A stretch of DNA of 64,000 nt from Mytilus californianus (lineage: Eukaryota; Mollusca; Bivalvia; Mytilida; Mytilidae), in contig NW_026262659.1 of the NCBI RefSeq assembly GCF_021869535.1, positions 12,578,321-12,642,320 on the forward strand, in the 5' to 3' direction. Below are positions 43,513-54,923 of this stretch, piece by piece; the first letter of the stretch is position 1, and every line of letters starts with the position of its first letter. A program made the position numbers and the translations under genes. The notes below the pieces were generated by a model, which ran no database searches, was not told where the DNA came from, and was given only the letters and a program-made list of their open reading frames with translations.

Positions 43513-44107
43513 TTTCTTGTTTTTTTCACGAAATTGTCTATGAAGTTACAGATTAAGGCTTCTATTTTGATAACAACCACCTGTTTGTTGGTGACTTGTC
43601 ACTTTTTACCGTAAATTTTAAATCCAATTACCTGGTAGCCATCTCCTAATTATTTACCCCACCAAAGATCAAGCTAAGTATGGCATTGTCTGTGTAAATA
43701 AACCAGAAGTCGTAAAATAGGAAGCCTGTAACTAATTCGTCCTCTTTTTTTCGACACAATTTTATTTTTGTGTCATAGACAATAGTATGCGGGACTATGC
43801 GTGTACCAAGTCAGAAATATGACAGTTGTTATCCATTCGTTTGATATGTTTGAGATTTTGATTTTGCCATTTGATTAGGGACTTTCCGTTTTGAATTTTC
43901 CTCACAATGTATGTTTTGAATCCATGTTTAAACATAGATATCTATTATATCTATGGTTTAAATAATGCATATCTGTTTATAACAAAAGTTTCCAAACCTG
44001 AGAAGCATTTGTTTAGAATCTTTTTATATGGATCATGAAGAATATGGCAGTGTAATCAGTTGGTTGATTGTGGCCATTATCTGGCGGAAAAAGAGAAGAA
44101 GAAGAAT
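43513..44107. other. Upstream flank of the STARD10-like gene with a repeat fragment
   Basis: No TATA or initiator could be assigned. The stretch 43790-43930 matches the dispersed repeat at 24030-24170 (CAAGTCAGAAATATGACAGT and TTTGATTTTGCCATTT). Confidence 0.45.
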
Positions 44108-44275
44108 ATAAACTTGGACCGAAAACAAGTCGGACCAAGACAACTCGGACCAATTTACAGACAACTCGGACCAGCTTTAAAGACAACTCGGGCCACTTTT
44201 AAGACAACTCAGGCCAGTTTGAAAGACAATTTGGACCACTTGTGAAAGAACACAGACAAGTTTGAAAGACTACTC
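44108..44275 (+). repeat. ~22 bp tandem repeat, GACAACTCGGACCA type
   Basis: About seven degenerate copies of AAGACAACTCGGACCAGTTT-like units run from the AACTTGGACCGAAAACAAGT start to AGACTACTCG. Its open frame (QLGP repeats) is a by-product. Confidence 0.82.
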
Positions 44276-44289
44276 GTATCTGCTCATGC

Positions 44290-44640
44290 GACTGTTTTTT
44301 TTTAATAAATGTATTTTATCTAATATAAAGTCAATTATCATTAAATTACTCAGAATTAAATATGACGAAATTTGGTTCAATCAATTAAATAATAACAAAC
44401 TTGGCATGGTCCAAGGAAATAAATTACGAACTTATAGACTACTTAAAAATAATATTGGTAATATTTACTTTTAAACAATTGTAAAACAATAAATGAGTTA
44501 ACCAAATTTAGAATCAGTGTCCATGAACTTGAAATAGAAAAGGGAAGACACAAAGGAATACCCCAGACAAAATATTTTGTAAATTATGTAATAATGACAT
44601 TGTTGAGGATGAAATCATTTTCTTTTTCAATGTCCATTAC
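44290..44640 (+). pseudogene. LINE C-terminal fragment
   Basis: Broken frames read KYDEIWFNQLNN, GNKLRTYRLLKNNIGN, RISVHELEIEKGRHKGIP and CKLCNNDIVEDEIIFFF. This is the usual tail of mollusc LINE ORF2 proteins with a Cys-x2-Cys motif. It is short and heavily mutated. Confidence 0.55.
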
Positions 44641-44689
44641 TTAAAACTGAAAGGTCCAGTTTCATTTTAGATTTATATAAATAATGATA

Positions 44690-44915
44690 AAAAGGATCGA
44701 ACGAATCATTAAATGATATTAGACATCGATTAGAGCAGACTTTGATCGATCGGAAGTTGTTTTGGTAATACATGACGTAACAATGTACGTTGATTAGAGG
44801 GTAAAAATATTGGACACTTATTAAAGAATGTGACGTCACATTGGAAGTCGATTTGAGGAACGGACGTCGATTAGATATCGGACGTCGATCTCAGTCTAAC
44901 ATATGTATTTGTAAA
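44690..44915 (+). repeat. Single end of a GACGTC-rich TIR element
   Basis: The sequence GATTTGAGGAACGGACGTCG through GATCTCAGTCTAACATATG matches the right end of the element at 47975-48945. It also carries TGACGTCA. No partner end was found nearby. Confidence 0.7.
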
Positions 44916-45184
44916 ACTGACATTTAGAGGACCCCTAAAAAAGACACACGCTGTTTGAACTTAGCTATAAAACATTTTCATTCAAAACATTTAGTGTCAA
45001 CCTAGGTTGGTTCCCTCCGTAAAATATTCAGTATCCTTCGAAAATATACAAGTATTATCAAGTATTGTCAAGCTTGTCAAATAACGGCCGGGTACCAGTC
45101 TAGTGTCAACCATACATTACTGAAGCCATCATAACATAAAAAATCTCTTATTTTGCATTACCAAATTACAACTATTTTTACTTT
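44916..45184. other. No recognised feature
   Basis: There is no supported ORF or repeat. Confidence 0.35.
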
Positions 45185-46280
45185 TTACATAGATAGCCTG
45201 TTGCTTTTCTGCATACAGTTTTCATAACAGTTTTTCAGAATACAATTGCCAGTTTTCAACAATTTACACCAATATTTCATCATTACAAAATACCTCTGTA
45301 CATACAATATAACTCTACATTGTTCAAAATACACCATGTTATTTGTAGAATTTTTTTTACTTTCAAAATTCTCTTCGAAAATATAAGTGACAAACTTCAA
45401 TGTCAATTGCTTTATGATATCCCGTACTTCTCTACCATAGTTCACTATGCCTGATTATATGCTTGATTTGACAGCATTTTCTGAGTTTTAGTAAAAAATA
45501 CCATTGTAATTAAACACCATACCAAAATATAAAAAATCATCACATAGCTCAATAAACTCTCCATTAACGAACTATTTTTCATCAGGTTTGATGACATCTC
45601 TGTTTCTATATACAACAATCTTAGTTTTTTGCATACTTGTTTTGATTTTAATCAAATTATTCCCTTCAGAACATATATGAACAACATCTATCATTTTTTA
45701 ACATCAATTATACTTTCGTTGACATACATGAACCAGGTCATACATGATAGCAAATAAAAAGGTGATAAGGATTATCCTTGCATTAGACCAAGGAAGTCAT
45801 GTCAATATAATACTTCCATGATTATACCAATTAACCGTATATCAAAAAAAAAAAAAAAGTCAAAACAGTTTCCCAGTTATACCACATTTAGCTAATTGCA
45901 GCCATAACACTACCAAAAGTCTTTTAATATTCAATAAAGCAAGCTTTTTTAGTTTCGCAACGATTTTGGTATGATGGAATGCATAGCACAGATTGCATCA
46001 TGAGTTCTATGGCCAGGTCTAAGTCCGAACTTAGTCGTAGATAATACAGTGTTCCTCGCTCCATTTCAACAGTCTGGTATTGATAGTAGCTGTAAAAAGT
46101 TTTCCTATATATAGCTTGGTAATTTCTAGGATCATTAACGGGACTCTTTTGAATAACAGCACTATTGTACTTTTCACCAAGAGCTCTGGAAAAAATCCAG
46201 TGCCTAAAATTAATTTGAAAAGTTTACACAATAAAGGAGCAATACTGGCTTGCTTTCAATACTTTATTCGTTATTAGTTC
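45185..46280 (-). pseudogene. LINE reverse transcriptase fragment, heavily degraded
   Basis: Minus-strand pieces in order: KLFKLILGTGFFPELLVKST and KLFTATINTRLLKWSEEH (RT fingers), FGLRPGHRTHDAICAMHSII (motif before YxDD), KTKIVVYRNRD and FVNGEFIELCDDFLYFGM (post-palm), and finally NMVYFEQCRVILYVQRYF with KTGNCILKNCYEN. Stops and frame changes are frequent and no YxDD is readable. The clade is not resolved. Confidence 0.68.
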
Positions 46281-46609
46281 TTCAACTGTATTTTACAATC
46301 GTATGTTATTCATGGTTTGTCTCGTTTACAGTTCTGATCTGCACTTTTGTTAACAGCTATAATAGTGCAATTATCACAGCGTATCGTTCTTTTAACTTCT
46401 ATGTTTGTACTTTTCTATTCTAAAATATTAGGCAAAATAATATCATTTCATTCACAACTTCAAGCTCAAAAACCAGCTGGATCAAACCAAAGATTTGAAA
46501 AATTGTCATTTAAAATAACAAACAAAAAACAAAAAACACTTAACACACTCTGATTTAAACAAAACATTCTCTGAGACTGATATCATGAAGAAGGCTGTTT
46601 TTTTATGGA

Positions 46610-47250
46610 CAACATTTTTGACATTTGTAGGACTTGTTTTTCAACGAACAATCGGCATTCCTATGTGAACCAACTGTGCTCCTATTCATGCTCATTTGTT
46701 CCTTTATTCATAGGTGGCAGACCTTATAGAGAATTTTTCGGGAAAAATTACAAGAAGCTGTAGTGTCCTTAAACCTAATTTTCCGCTATCATGAGGTTGT
46801 CCTCTCAGAAAATGTTTTAAAGTTTGGTGACTATGTTGAAAGCATCTATCCCATACAACTTGAAATATTGGATACAACAGATGCAGTTAAGGCCGACTCA
46901 TAGCTTGGATTACATCTATACATTGACAACAAATGTCGGTTGAGAACAAAACTTTACGACAAAGGATGAATTCAGCTTTCCAATAATGAACTTTCCGTTT
47001 CTATGTAGAAACATTTCAGGAGTGCCTTCGAATTGAGTATATATCTCCTAGTTCAAAAGGTGATCCAAAGCTCGTGTCTTCTATCGTGATTTCCTAGAAA
47101 GAGGGTGCTACTTACAAGGAACCAAGTGTTCCAGGTGGTAAAGTTTAAGTCATCCCTTGGAAAGTTGTACGGATAATGTATTATAACCGAAAGAGACTCA
47201 TCATCGAATTTGTACTTACCATGAACAACATGACGGGTGCCTTCACTAGT
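46610..47250 (+). pseudogene. Penelope-like RT fragment (plus-strand copy)
   Basis: Readable islands include TIGIPM followed by NCAP, KFGDYVE-type and LDTTDAV-type phrases in shifting frames, and SFPIMNFPFLCRNISG. They parallel the minus-strand copy at 50949-52300. The copy is too broken to give a protein. Confidence 0.65.
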
Positions 47251-47590
47251 TGAGCAGGAACTGCTTAACCTTCTGGGACACCTGATATCATCTTTGTTTT
47301 TTTAAAATGGGTTCGTGTTGATCTAGCTTTCGTCTTTAATGTTATACTCTGTGCTTGTTACCCTTCAGGGTCATCTGAGATCACCCTCAGTTTTTAGTTG
47401 AGTTCGCGTTGTTCAGTGTATAATTTTACGTATAATTTTACGTAGTGTTTTTTTAACGTGTTTGTCTTTTCTTCATCTTTCGTGTTTGGCCATGACGTTG
47501 TTGGTTTCTCTCGACTTATGGGTTTTAAATGCCTCTTTGGTAGATTCCGTCTCTTTGTTAGTAAGTAGCATCAAGGAGTAAAACCAAAGA
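47251..47590 (+). repeat. 3' tail of the Penelope-like element
   Basis: GAGCAGGAACTGCTTAACCT, TCATCTGAGATCACCCTCAG, GGCCATGACGTTGTTGG and GGTAGATTCCGTCTCTTTG follow the RT fragment. The same landmarks occur inverted at 50500-50940 and 54190-54330. Confidence 0.68.
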
Positions 47591-47699
47591 TTGATTGGCT
47601 AAGAGACCGAATAATTAATCCTAGGAGAATTACATGTTTTCTTGCGTACTATTACCTTTTGAACTAGCATGTTTAAATTAGAAAAAAGCGTGACGGTCT

Positions 47700-47940
47700 A
47701 GCACAAAGTATGGTTTAAAGTAAACCATCCTGATAGTGACAAATTCAAAACAATTTTGAATCATGCCTTAATTTTGCAAAACAAAATCTTTTTCAAAGCT
47801 ACGTAGATTTTCTCTTGAAAGTTGTGGTACATCTAATAGTGGGCCATCTTTTTCTTTTTTTTTTGCCATTAATACTGCAATAGCTTTGTATTTATATACA
47901 ATATTAGACCATTGTGTTGTTTATATAATCTTTTCTTCAA
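47700..47940 (-). repeat. Duplicated segment, copy 1, with a 33-codon ORF end
   Basis: It is nearly identical to 54445-54650. On the minus strand it holds a short ORF (47869-47768) starting MAKKKEKDG and ending LSRENLRSFEKDFVLQN then TAA. I do not recognise the protein. It might be a terminal exon carried by a repeat. Confidence 0.6.
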
Positions 47941-47974
47941 GTTATGAATTTAGGATTGAGAAACAAGTATATAT

Positions 47975-48934
47975 ATGTTAGACTCATATCAACGTCCAGT
48001 CTCTAATTAACGTCCGTTCCTCAAATCGACGTCCAATTTAAAGTCAAGATCTCAAATCAGTGTCCAATAATTTTACCCTCTAATCGACGTCCAATGTGAC
48101 TTCATTTATTTCCAAAAACTACTTCCGATCGATTGGAGTCACCATCTATCGATTTCATATATATCATTTAATTATTTTTTCTGAGTTTGATCTTTTTTAT
48201 ATTATCTTTATCGTTTAGTCTTTGTGTAAATCTACTTAAAGAAACTAATTATTTTAATATATAATTATTTACTTAACAAATCATAAAGACTTAGTTGACG
48301 TATATAAGAAGGAACAACAAAGTAGGCAGCATCCCGTCAAAAATAATCAACTAAATAAACATAAAAGGACAAGCTTTAGTAAATGACAAACGATAATTAT
48401 ATTACATGTACATGCATATTAATATATTGGTCCAAGTAATTCACTCGATCTAAATTGTCTTATTCCTTTCATATTTATATAAATAATTGACACGTAGATA
48501 TAAGACAATGAGACAGCAACCAAAATATAACGATAAAATAAAGACATCTGGGGACATTATACAGTCTAAAACAATAGACAGAATAAAGAATTATAGTCAA
48601 TTGTTAGAAAGTATTATTATTTGGACTTTGTAAGATCTATTTTATCAACTTCTGAGTTTGAGGTTCAACCAACCAATTGTTTTCGGAAAACGCTTTTATC
48701 AATTCAGGAATATGACAAATGTTTTCTTTAAATAAGTTGTGACGTCATTCCGACAAGTCCTTGAAAAGGACGTCGATTATCATAATTATAGAAGCCAAAT
48801 ATTGGACGTCGATTTGAGAACGACAAAAAGACATATACTAGAGAATCATATAATTGGACGTTGATTTGGAATCTTATTTCATTATGACGTCAGATTTAAA
48901 CGTCGATTTGAGGAACGGACGTCGATCTGAGTCT

Positions 48935-48945
<11 letters not shown>
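47975..48945. mobile_element. TIR element with GACGTC-rich arms
   Basis: The left arm reads ATGTTAGACTCATATCAACG then CGTCCGTTCCTCAAATCGAC. The right arm's reverse complement reads ATGTTAGACTCAGATCGACG then CGTCCGTTCCTCAAATCGAC. The arms run on as imperfect inverted repeats of over 60 bp. The interior of ~970 bp has no transposase. TA-rich sequence flanks both ends, so a TA target is possible. Confidence 0.75.

Positions 48946-48981
<36 letters not shown>
48938..48981. repeat. (TA)n microsatellite
   Basis: An uninterrupted TA dinucleotide run of about 20 repeats directly follows the TIR element. Confidence 0.95.
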
Positions 48982-48987
<6 letters not shown>

Positions 48988-49268
48988 ATTGGTAATACAG
49001 ACACCGAAATATTCCAAGACAAAGAAAATGATAGATCGACTGAAGTGCAATGAAGTGTACCTTTAGCGTGAGTAGGTGAGTCCTTATATCCTGGTTTTGT
49101 GATTTTTTTTTATATATGTGAGTGATCCAAATCAATTAAACCTTTATATTTGCTCCAAAAAAAATCACTAATGGTCATATGTTTCTTTTAATTGTGAAGA
49201 TACTGTCCATTTCATGACTTGATTAAAATCAAATATGATTCATCACATATTTTTTTTAAACAATTTTC

Positions 49269-49300
49269 CCCCTTTTTTTTTTTTTTTTTTTTTTTTTTAT
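49269..49300. repeat. Poly-T run
   Basis: About 30 T follow a short C run. It could be the reverse complement of a retroposed poly-A tail, but no matching retrocopy was recognised beside it. Confidence 0.85.
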
Positions 49301-50440
49301 CTTTTTAGGGTTTTAAGAGAACTTCTCAGAAGAAAGATATTTAGTAATGGGCAGCAAGTCTGAAGAATAGCAGCATAAGTGACAAAAATTCAATATTATA
49401 GACATTTGGAAATATTTGCATCTCAAATCAATATTATTCAAGTGTTGTACATAAGGGACTATATGTTTAAGTTATTAGGCAAATTATCTTTATGAATTGT
49501 CACGTTTGCAGAAAGATTTATCCACCATTTTTTAAATTCAAATTTGTTCATGTTAATATTTGAAACAAGAATATATTGTACATCATACTTAATGGCTTTC
49601 ATTTTATTTCGAAGTGCAGTGAAATTATTACGGAGCAAGTCACCGTTGTGTTAGCTAATTCGTTGTGTGTATGCCAAAAGAAGTATAATTGTTAAAAGAT
49701 CGACATTTAACTTCAGCCTTGAAAAATTCAAATACATTTGACCTTTACAGAATACTCTGAATTGATCATTCATAAAGAGTGCATTGAAAAATTGCTCTGT
49801 ACAGTGGAAATTAATATAATCAGTTTAAGGCCATTTGAATGTTACATGAGGTCTTTGAAAAATATATTATTAGATAAACATCGAACTAAAATATAATAAA
49901 AGACTAAAAATAAACAATTCTAATAACGTGGTTAGTGCTTACAAGATATCGCGCAGAACAACAACTGCAACTGAACCACTCATGGCCAATAAAAATAATA
50001 AATTCATATTAATATTTCATGTTAAGGACTTATCGACAGTATACACTTGTAAACACGAAGACTTGTAAATCCTTATTATTTCTAAGTCGCATAATAACAA
50101 TGTCTTATTTTTTACCATTTTTTTATTTAAAATTACCATTGTCTTGTAACAATGCATGTATGAACTGTAGTTTGAACCAAAAATATCAATTACAAATTAC
50201 CAAAAAAGAAAAAAATTCAAAGAGCTATCATTTACAACAATGAACAGTATGTTATGAAACAAGATGAAGTTATTCAATAGCAAAATGTACAACAAAACAT
50301 TAGCTATTCATTTGCAAATAAGAATTTTCATTTACTTATATAGTTACGTATATTATTTTACTAAACAATTATTTTAAAAAATAAAGTTCAGTAAAGTAAA
50401 AGTCAGATCTTACAATCATAGAAACACAGTATATACAATC
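49301..50440. other. No recognised feature
   Basis: This is AT-rich sequence with short ORFs that lack motifs. Confidence 0.4.
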
Positions 50441-50499
50441 TTATGATAACCCTGATATAAGTTATTAAAAGGTCCGGTTTATATAGTTAACAAAAACAC

Positions 50500-50948
50500 C
50501 AGTTACAAATATATATTTGACATAAAAGAGAGGCGAAAAATATCAGAGGGACATTCGAAAATAAACTTACAACGCCATGGCTAAAAAAAAAAGACAAACA
50601 GACATCTTTGCGAGCGATTTATGTTCGAGACTGCCGCGGATAGAACAATAACGCCAATATAAATCGTCGCGAACTTGTAAAACTTGGATCTTTACTCATT
50701 CAAATACACCAAGTAAATTTGAAAATTGCGAAATTAAACAGCCGCGAAGTGGTCTAAAAAGGACTTATAAATGAAATAAAGCATCCGCGAAATGAAGATG
50801 GTTTACAGTATCGAAAACAAAAGACTGAGCAACACGAACCCCACCACAAACTGGGGGTGATCTCATGTGCTCTGGAAGGGTAAGCAGATCCTGCTTCACA
50901 CGAGGCACCCGTCGTGTTGCTCATGTTAATACAAACCCGGTAATAAGT
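50500..50948 (-). repeat. 3' tail of the minus-strand Penelope-like element
   Basis: It contains the reverse complements of the tail landmarks: AAAGAGAGGCGAAAAATATC, ACAACGCCATGGCTAAAAA, GGGGGTGATCTCATGTGCTC and GTAAGCAGATCCTGCTTCAC. The middle part (about 50620-50780) is not shared with the other tails and may be inserted sequence. Confidence 0.65.
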
Positions 50949-52300
50949 CTAATTCGGTAGGGCACATTCAAGAAAAAGTGACGGGATTGACATTAGGAAC
51001 ATACCCGCTATCATCTGCGAAACGGATATTCCATAACGGTCAATCAACTCGTGATGGCGTCCGTAAAATATACGACGGGATGATTTCAACTTCACCACTT
51101 GAAACTCTTGGTTAAATTGCTTCCTTGTGAGCAGTAACCCTCTATCAAGGAAACTATGACAGGAAATACAAGCCCTGGAATATCGTATCAACTGGGTGAT
51201 ATATACACTGTAAACAAGCGCTGCTGGAATGATGCTACATAGAAATGGAAAGTTCATAATTGGAAAGCTGAAATCATCTCTTTTGTCGTAAAGTTGTATT
51301 TTCAACCGACCCTCATTGTCAATTTCTAGATGTAAGTCAAGATATGAGGCAGACTTAACTGTATCTGTTGTATCCTTTATCTCAAGTTCGATGGGATAGA
51401 TGGGATAGATGCGTTCAACATAGTCACCAAATTTTGAATTATTTAGTGAGAGAACATCATATATGTAGCGGAAAGTAAAATTGAAGAATACTGCTAAATT
51501 CTTTTGTTTTCTTCCTAAGAAGTTCCTGTATGAAGTCAGCCTCATATGAATAAAGGAACTAGTCGGCAAGATAGGCACAGAGAATGCAGATTGTTTGTTG
51601 AAAAACACGTCCTTCATTTTATGTTGTCAATCAAGAAATCAAGCATCTTGATAATGTCAGTTTCAGAAAATGTTTTGTTTGAATCAGAGTGATATTTTCA
51701 AAGTAGGATTTATTATTCCCCAATACAAGATACTTGTATCTTCGTTGGCAATTCTTTTTTATGAAACAAAGCAGGACCAACTCTTTCAATTTGTCTTTTA
51801 GTTTGGAATGGGGAATACATGTGTAAAGTAAAGAAAATATAATATTGCAAGATGAAAGCGTCTTAGATTGTATGTACTGTAAGAGATCTTTGGAATTTTT
51901 TATTATCCACATCTGATTCACGCCACCACTAGAATATGTAGTTTCACAATAACTTTGAAGCCCGGCTTTGATTGCTGATAAAATTGATATTAATGATTTA
52001 GACAGAGGTTTCTTCGTGGAGCACTTGGAAGACCCAGCAATATACCATTGTTTAAAAGGACACTTATGTAGTTTAAGTATCCAATACAGTGATGGAAAAT
52101 CCAGTTCTTCAGCTTTGGTTGAAATTCCAAAGGAACATAGAACATACCTATGATTATCCAGGATTTCCTCCTTAGTAAGTGTCGTGGGGGTATATGTTGA
52201 GTTTCATTTATCAAACAGTTTATGTAATGTGATTTACACACAAAAACGATGTTGTTTGGGGCTTTATCTGCGGGGACAACAAAATGTCACTGAGGTAGGG
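50949..52300 (-). pseudogene. Penelope-like reverse transcriptase, altered YIDD
   Basis: On the minus strand the order is ADKAPNNIVFVCKSHYINCL, a broken middle with a WIPK-type core, GGVNQMWIIKNSKDLLQYI-like and LYTCIPHSKLKDKLKEL stretches (51631-51921). The main ORF (50949-51617) follows: FRYIYDVLSLNNSKFGDYVE, SASYLDLHLEIDNEGRL, FSFPIMNFPFLCSIIPAA and DRGLLLTRKQFNQEF. The YxDD box reads YIYD, so a catalytic Asp is lost. The TxIP and YIDD pattern suggests Penelope-like elements. No GIY-YIG nuclease is seen, so the class is tentative. Confidence 0.72.
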
Positions 52301-52779
52301 CATAAATCACTCAAAATGCCTTGATATCAAAGTAAGAAAACCTGGCCATGGCTATATAGGTTATAACCAAGGATTTGGTGAATATAGCTTCATAGTATAC
52401 CCAAAATAAGAAAATATTAGAACTTACTACGCATGACAAGCGTTTCTAAAGTAGACCAATCTAGATATGGTCTTAAAATGATCAAATTGACTTTTTTTGT
52501 TTTAAAAAAAGGCAAAACGGTCACATTTTGACTTCACTTTCTTACTCCTTTCGTTTGTATTGAATTGGAATCATGAGACTGAAAATGCTATAGTTCTAAT
52601 ACGTAAGACACACACGTTTTTACCGTTGTGAAGACGTGCGCAAAATATATTTCAATGTTTCTCTGCAAACTACTAGTAATTATTATAACAAAACATTATA
52701 AAAATAGCATAAAACACAATGCACATATCTGAGGGTACTCGAAGTTACTTAAAGCTAGCTAACAACTTATCTTTTTGTT
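52301..52779. other. No recognised feature
   Basis: There is no supported ORF. Confidence 0.35.
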
Positions 52780-53100
52780 CTTACGTTGAGCGGTTACACC
52801 ACTATCCCAGTTTAAGGGATGGTTTCGCGCCTGCAAACATATTTAACCCGACACATTCTGTAAGTTATTCTTACATACTTAGTACATAATGTTTTATTTG
52901 TTATCATTGGCTATGAACTATCTTTCAGTAACTGGAAGTACTATCAGATCTGTACTCTGTGTAGTTTGAATTGTTTTATATTTGTCATTTCGGGGACTTT
53001 TATAGCTCGCATGCGGTATGGGTTTTGCTCATTGTTGGCATTTCACCTCTGTTGGATAGTTGTCTCATTGGGAATCATACCACATCTACGTCTTTTTATA
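52780..53100 (+). repeat. Dispersed mussel-type repeat
   Basis: TGTTGGATAGTTGTCTCATT, GGGAATCATACCACATCTAC and GGTATGGGTTTTGCTCATTG are shared in reverse orientation with 57910-58080 and partly with 56195-56290. These phrases are abundant in mussel DNA as I know it. Confidence 0.7.
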
Positions 53101-54185
53101 ATTACTTTTCAATGGAAGAAAACGAATAATTTGTAAAGTTTTTCAAATTTCTGAAGAATGCGCTATTTTGATTTTGAAAAGACATCTCTGTGATAGAAAT
53201 AAATTGTGAAAAAAGTCAAAACTGGCAAATTTCCCTACCTTTTGTTTAATTGATAAACATCAACATGAACTCATCTAGTGTCTAGTTTGATAGCCAATTA
53301 AAAATAACTATACAAGTATGTGTAACAAGACATTTTACCAATTTTAAGATAACAAGTGTTTCATGTACATGAGTACATGATACAGAGCCAATAGAGTGTC
53401 AACATGGTAAGTATTACCTGCCTTTTAGGAGTTAACCTTTGTCAAATTATTTTCTTTCAATTTCAAAACGGACTTCATTCCTTGCTCATCATAATCATAC
53501 TGATGAAGGATATTTGTTTTCCGAAATATTTATGGATACTAGCATTTAGTGTTTTCTTTTTTAATATTGGTGTTGTTTTGTACACTTTTTCAGGCGTATA
53601 TATATATAATTTATATATATAATGTAAATGATTATACAGGTTTAATTTAAGGAATGACTGTATTTTTTTTTTCTGTCAATGACAAAATAACACAAAAAAT
53701 GTGGATCACACTGAATAACCCGAGTAGGTTATTTCAAATAGAAAAAATATTATAGTCATTCCTTATAATTTAATTCTAAATTCATTTTTTAAGGAGTAAA
53801 TCATGAAAAAACGTTGATGACGTGACAAAGTTATGCCTATGAGCTAATAGACAAAAGACTTTCAGCTAATCAGAAGACGTGTTAAATTTAAAATTAAATT
53901 ATTCTTAAATAAACGTACATGATTTTTTTTATAAGTTGTTATTTACTATGAGCTTTATGCATAATGAGTTCTGGAGATTGAAAATTAGTCCATTTAAGGT
54001 GCATTTTAGAGATAAGATTTTTATAACTCTTTAACTCCAAAAGCAACCAAATGATGACATCATGCAATTTGTAAATATAAACCAATTTGGTAATTGTACA
54101 TGTATAATATTTTAAAACATTACTTACCAGTTTTTCACCAAACGATTTATTTGCTAAACTTTATTTACCAAAGTCATAACAACTA
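53101..54185. other. No recognised feature
   Basis: This is AT-rich sequence, and the short ORFs lack motifs. Confidence 0.4.
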
Positions 54186-54189
54186 TAGG

Positions 54190-54330
54190 CAAACAACATA
54201 TAAAAAAGAGGCGAATAATACCAAAAGGATATTCAAACTCATAAGTCGAAAATAAACTGACAACGCCATGGCTAAAAATATAAAGACAAATAGACAAATA
54301 ACAATTGAGGCAAACGACAACCCCTAAATC
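54190..54330 (-). repeat. Orphan tail of the Penelope-like element
   Basis: AAAGAGGCGAATAATACCAAAAGG and ACAACGCCATGGCTAAAAAT on the plus strand are the reverse complement of the tail. No RT body adjoins. Confidence 0.65.
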
Positions 54331-54444
54331 TGAAGAAAATTCTGAAAAGATATCGATTTTTATCAAATACTAATGCGATTTCATTATTGTGTTGTGAAAC
54401 ATATATTTTTACAAAATATTAATGGGAAAAAGTAAACAATCATG

Positions 54445-54650
54445 GTAGTGAATAATTCAAAACAATTTTGAATCATGCCTTAATTTTGCAAAACAAAATC
54501 TTTTTCAAAGCTACGTAGATTTTCCCTTGAAAGTTGAGGTACATCAAATGGTGTGCCATCTTTTTCTTGCTTTTGCCATTAGTACTGAAATAGTTTTGTT
54601 TTTATATACAATATTAGACCATTGTGTTGTTTATATAATCATTTATCATA
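54445..54650 (-). repeat. Duplicated segment, copy 2
   Basis: It matches 47700-47940 over about 200 bp in the same orientation. The ORF end LSRENLRSFEKDFVLQN is conserved (stop 54480-54482), but the ATG seen in copy 1 is out of frame here because of a 2 nt length difference. Confidence 0.62.
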
Positions 54651-54704
54651 TTATCTTATTCAAATCTTTTTTTGTATTTTTCAGGTATACCTCTTATTTC
54701 CAAC

Positions 54705-54923
54705 TCATAACCACACACTGATATAATTAATTTTTTTATAACAAGGACTTTTCCAGAGTATGCCAATTTTCAACTCTTCTAGACGTACACACAATTTTGT
54801 ACCTTTTCCTAATGCTGATTTCCAAATTGTGTCATTATCAATGTTATAACCATGGAGAATATTTAGTGTTTTTATATTATCTGTTGTCCAGTTTATTTTT
54901 TTTTTTGCGTTTATTTGCGCCAA
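54705..54923 (-). pseudogene. LINE RT C-terminal fragment (tentative)
   Basis: A 72-codon open stretch reads INWTTDNIKTLNILHGYNID and LEELKIGILWKSPC. The WT..IKTLNI pattern followed by a charged segment resembles the region after the RT palm in L1/Tx1-like LINEs. The evidence is short. Confidence 0.4.
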
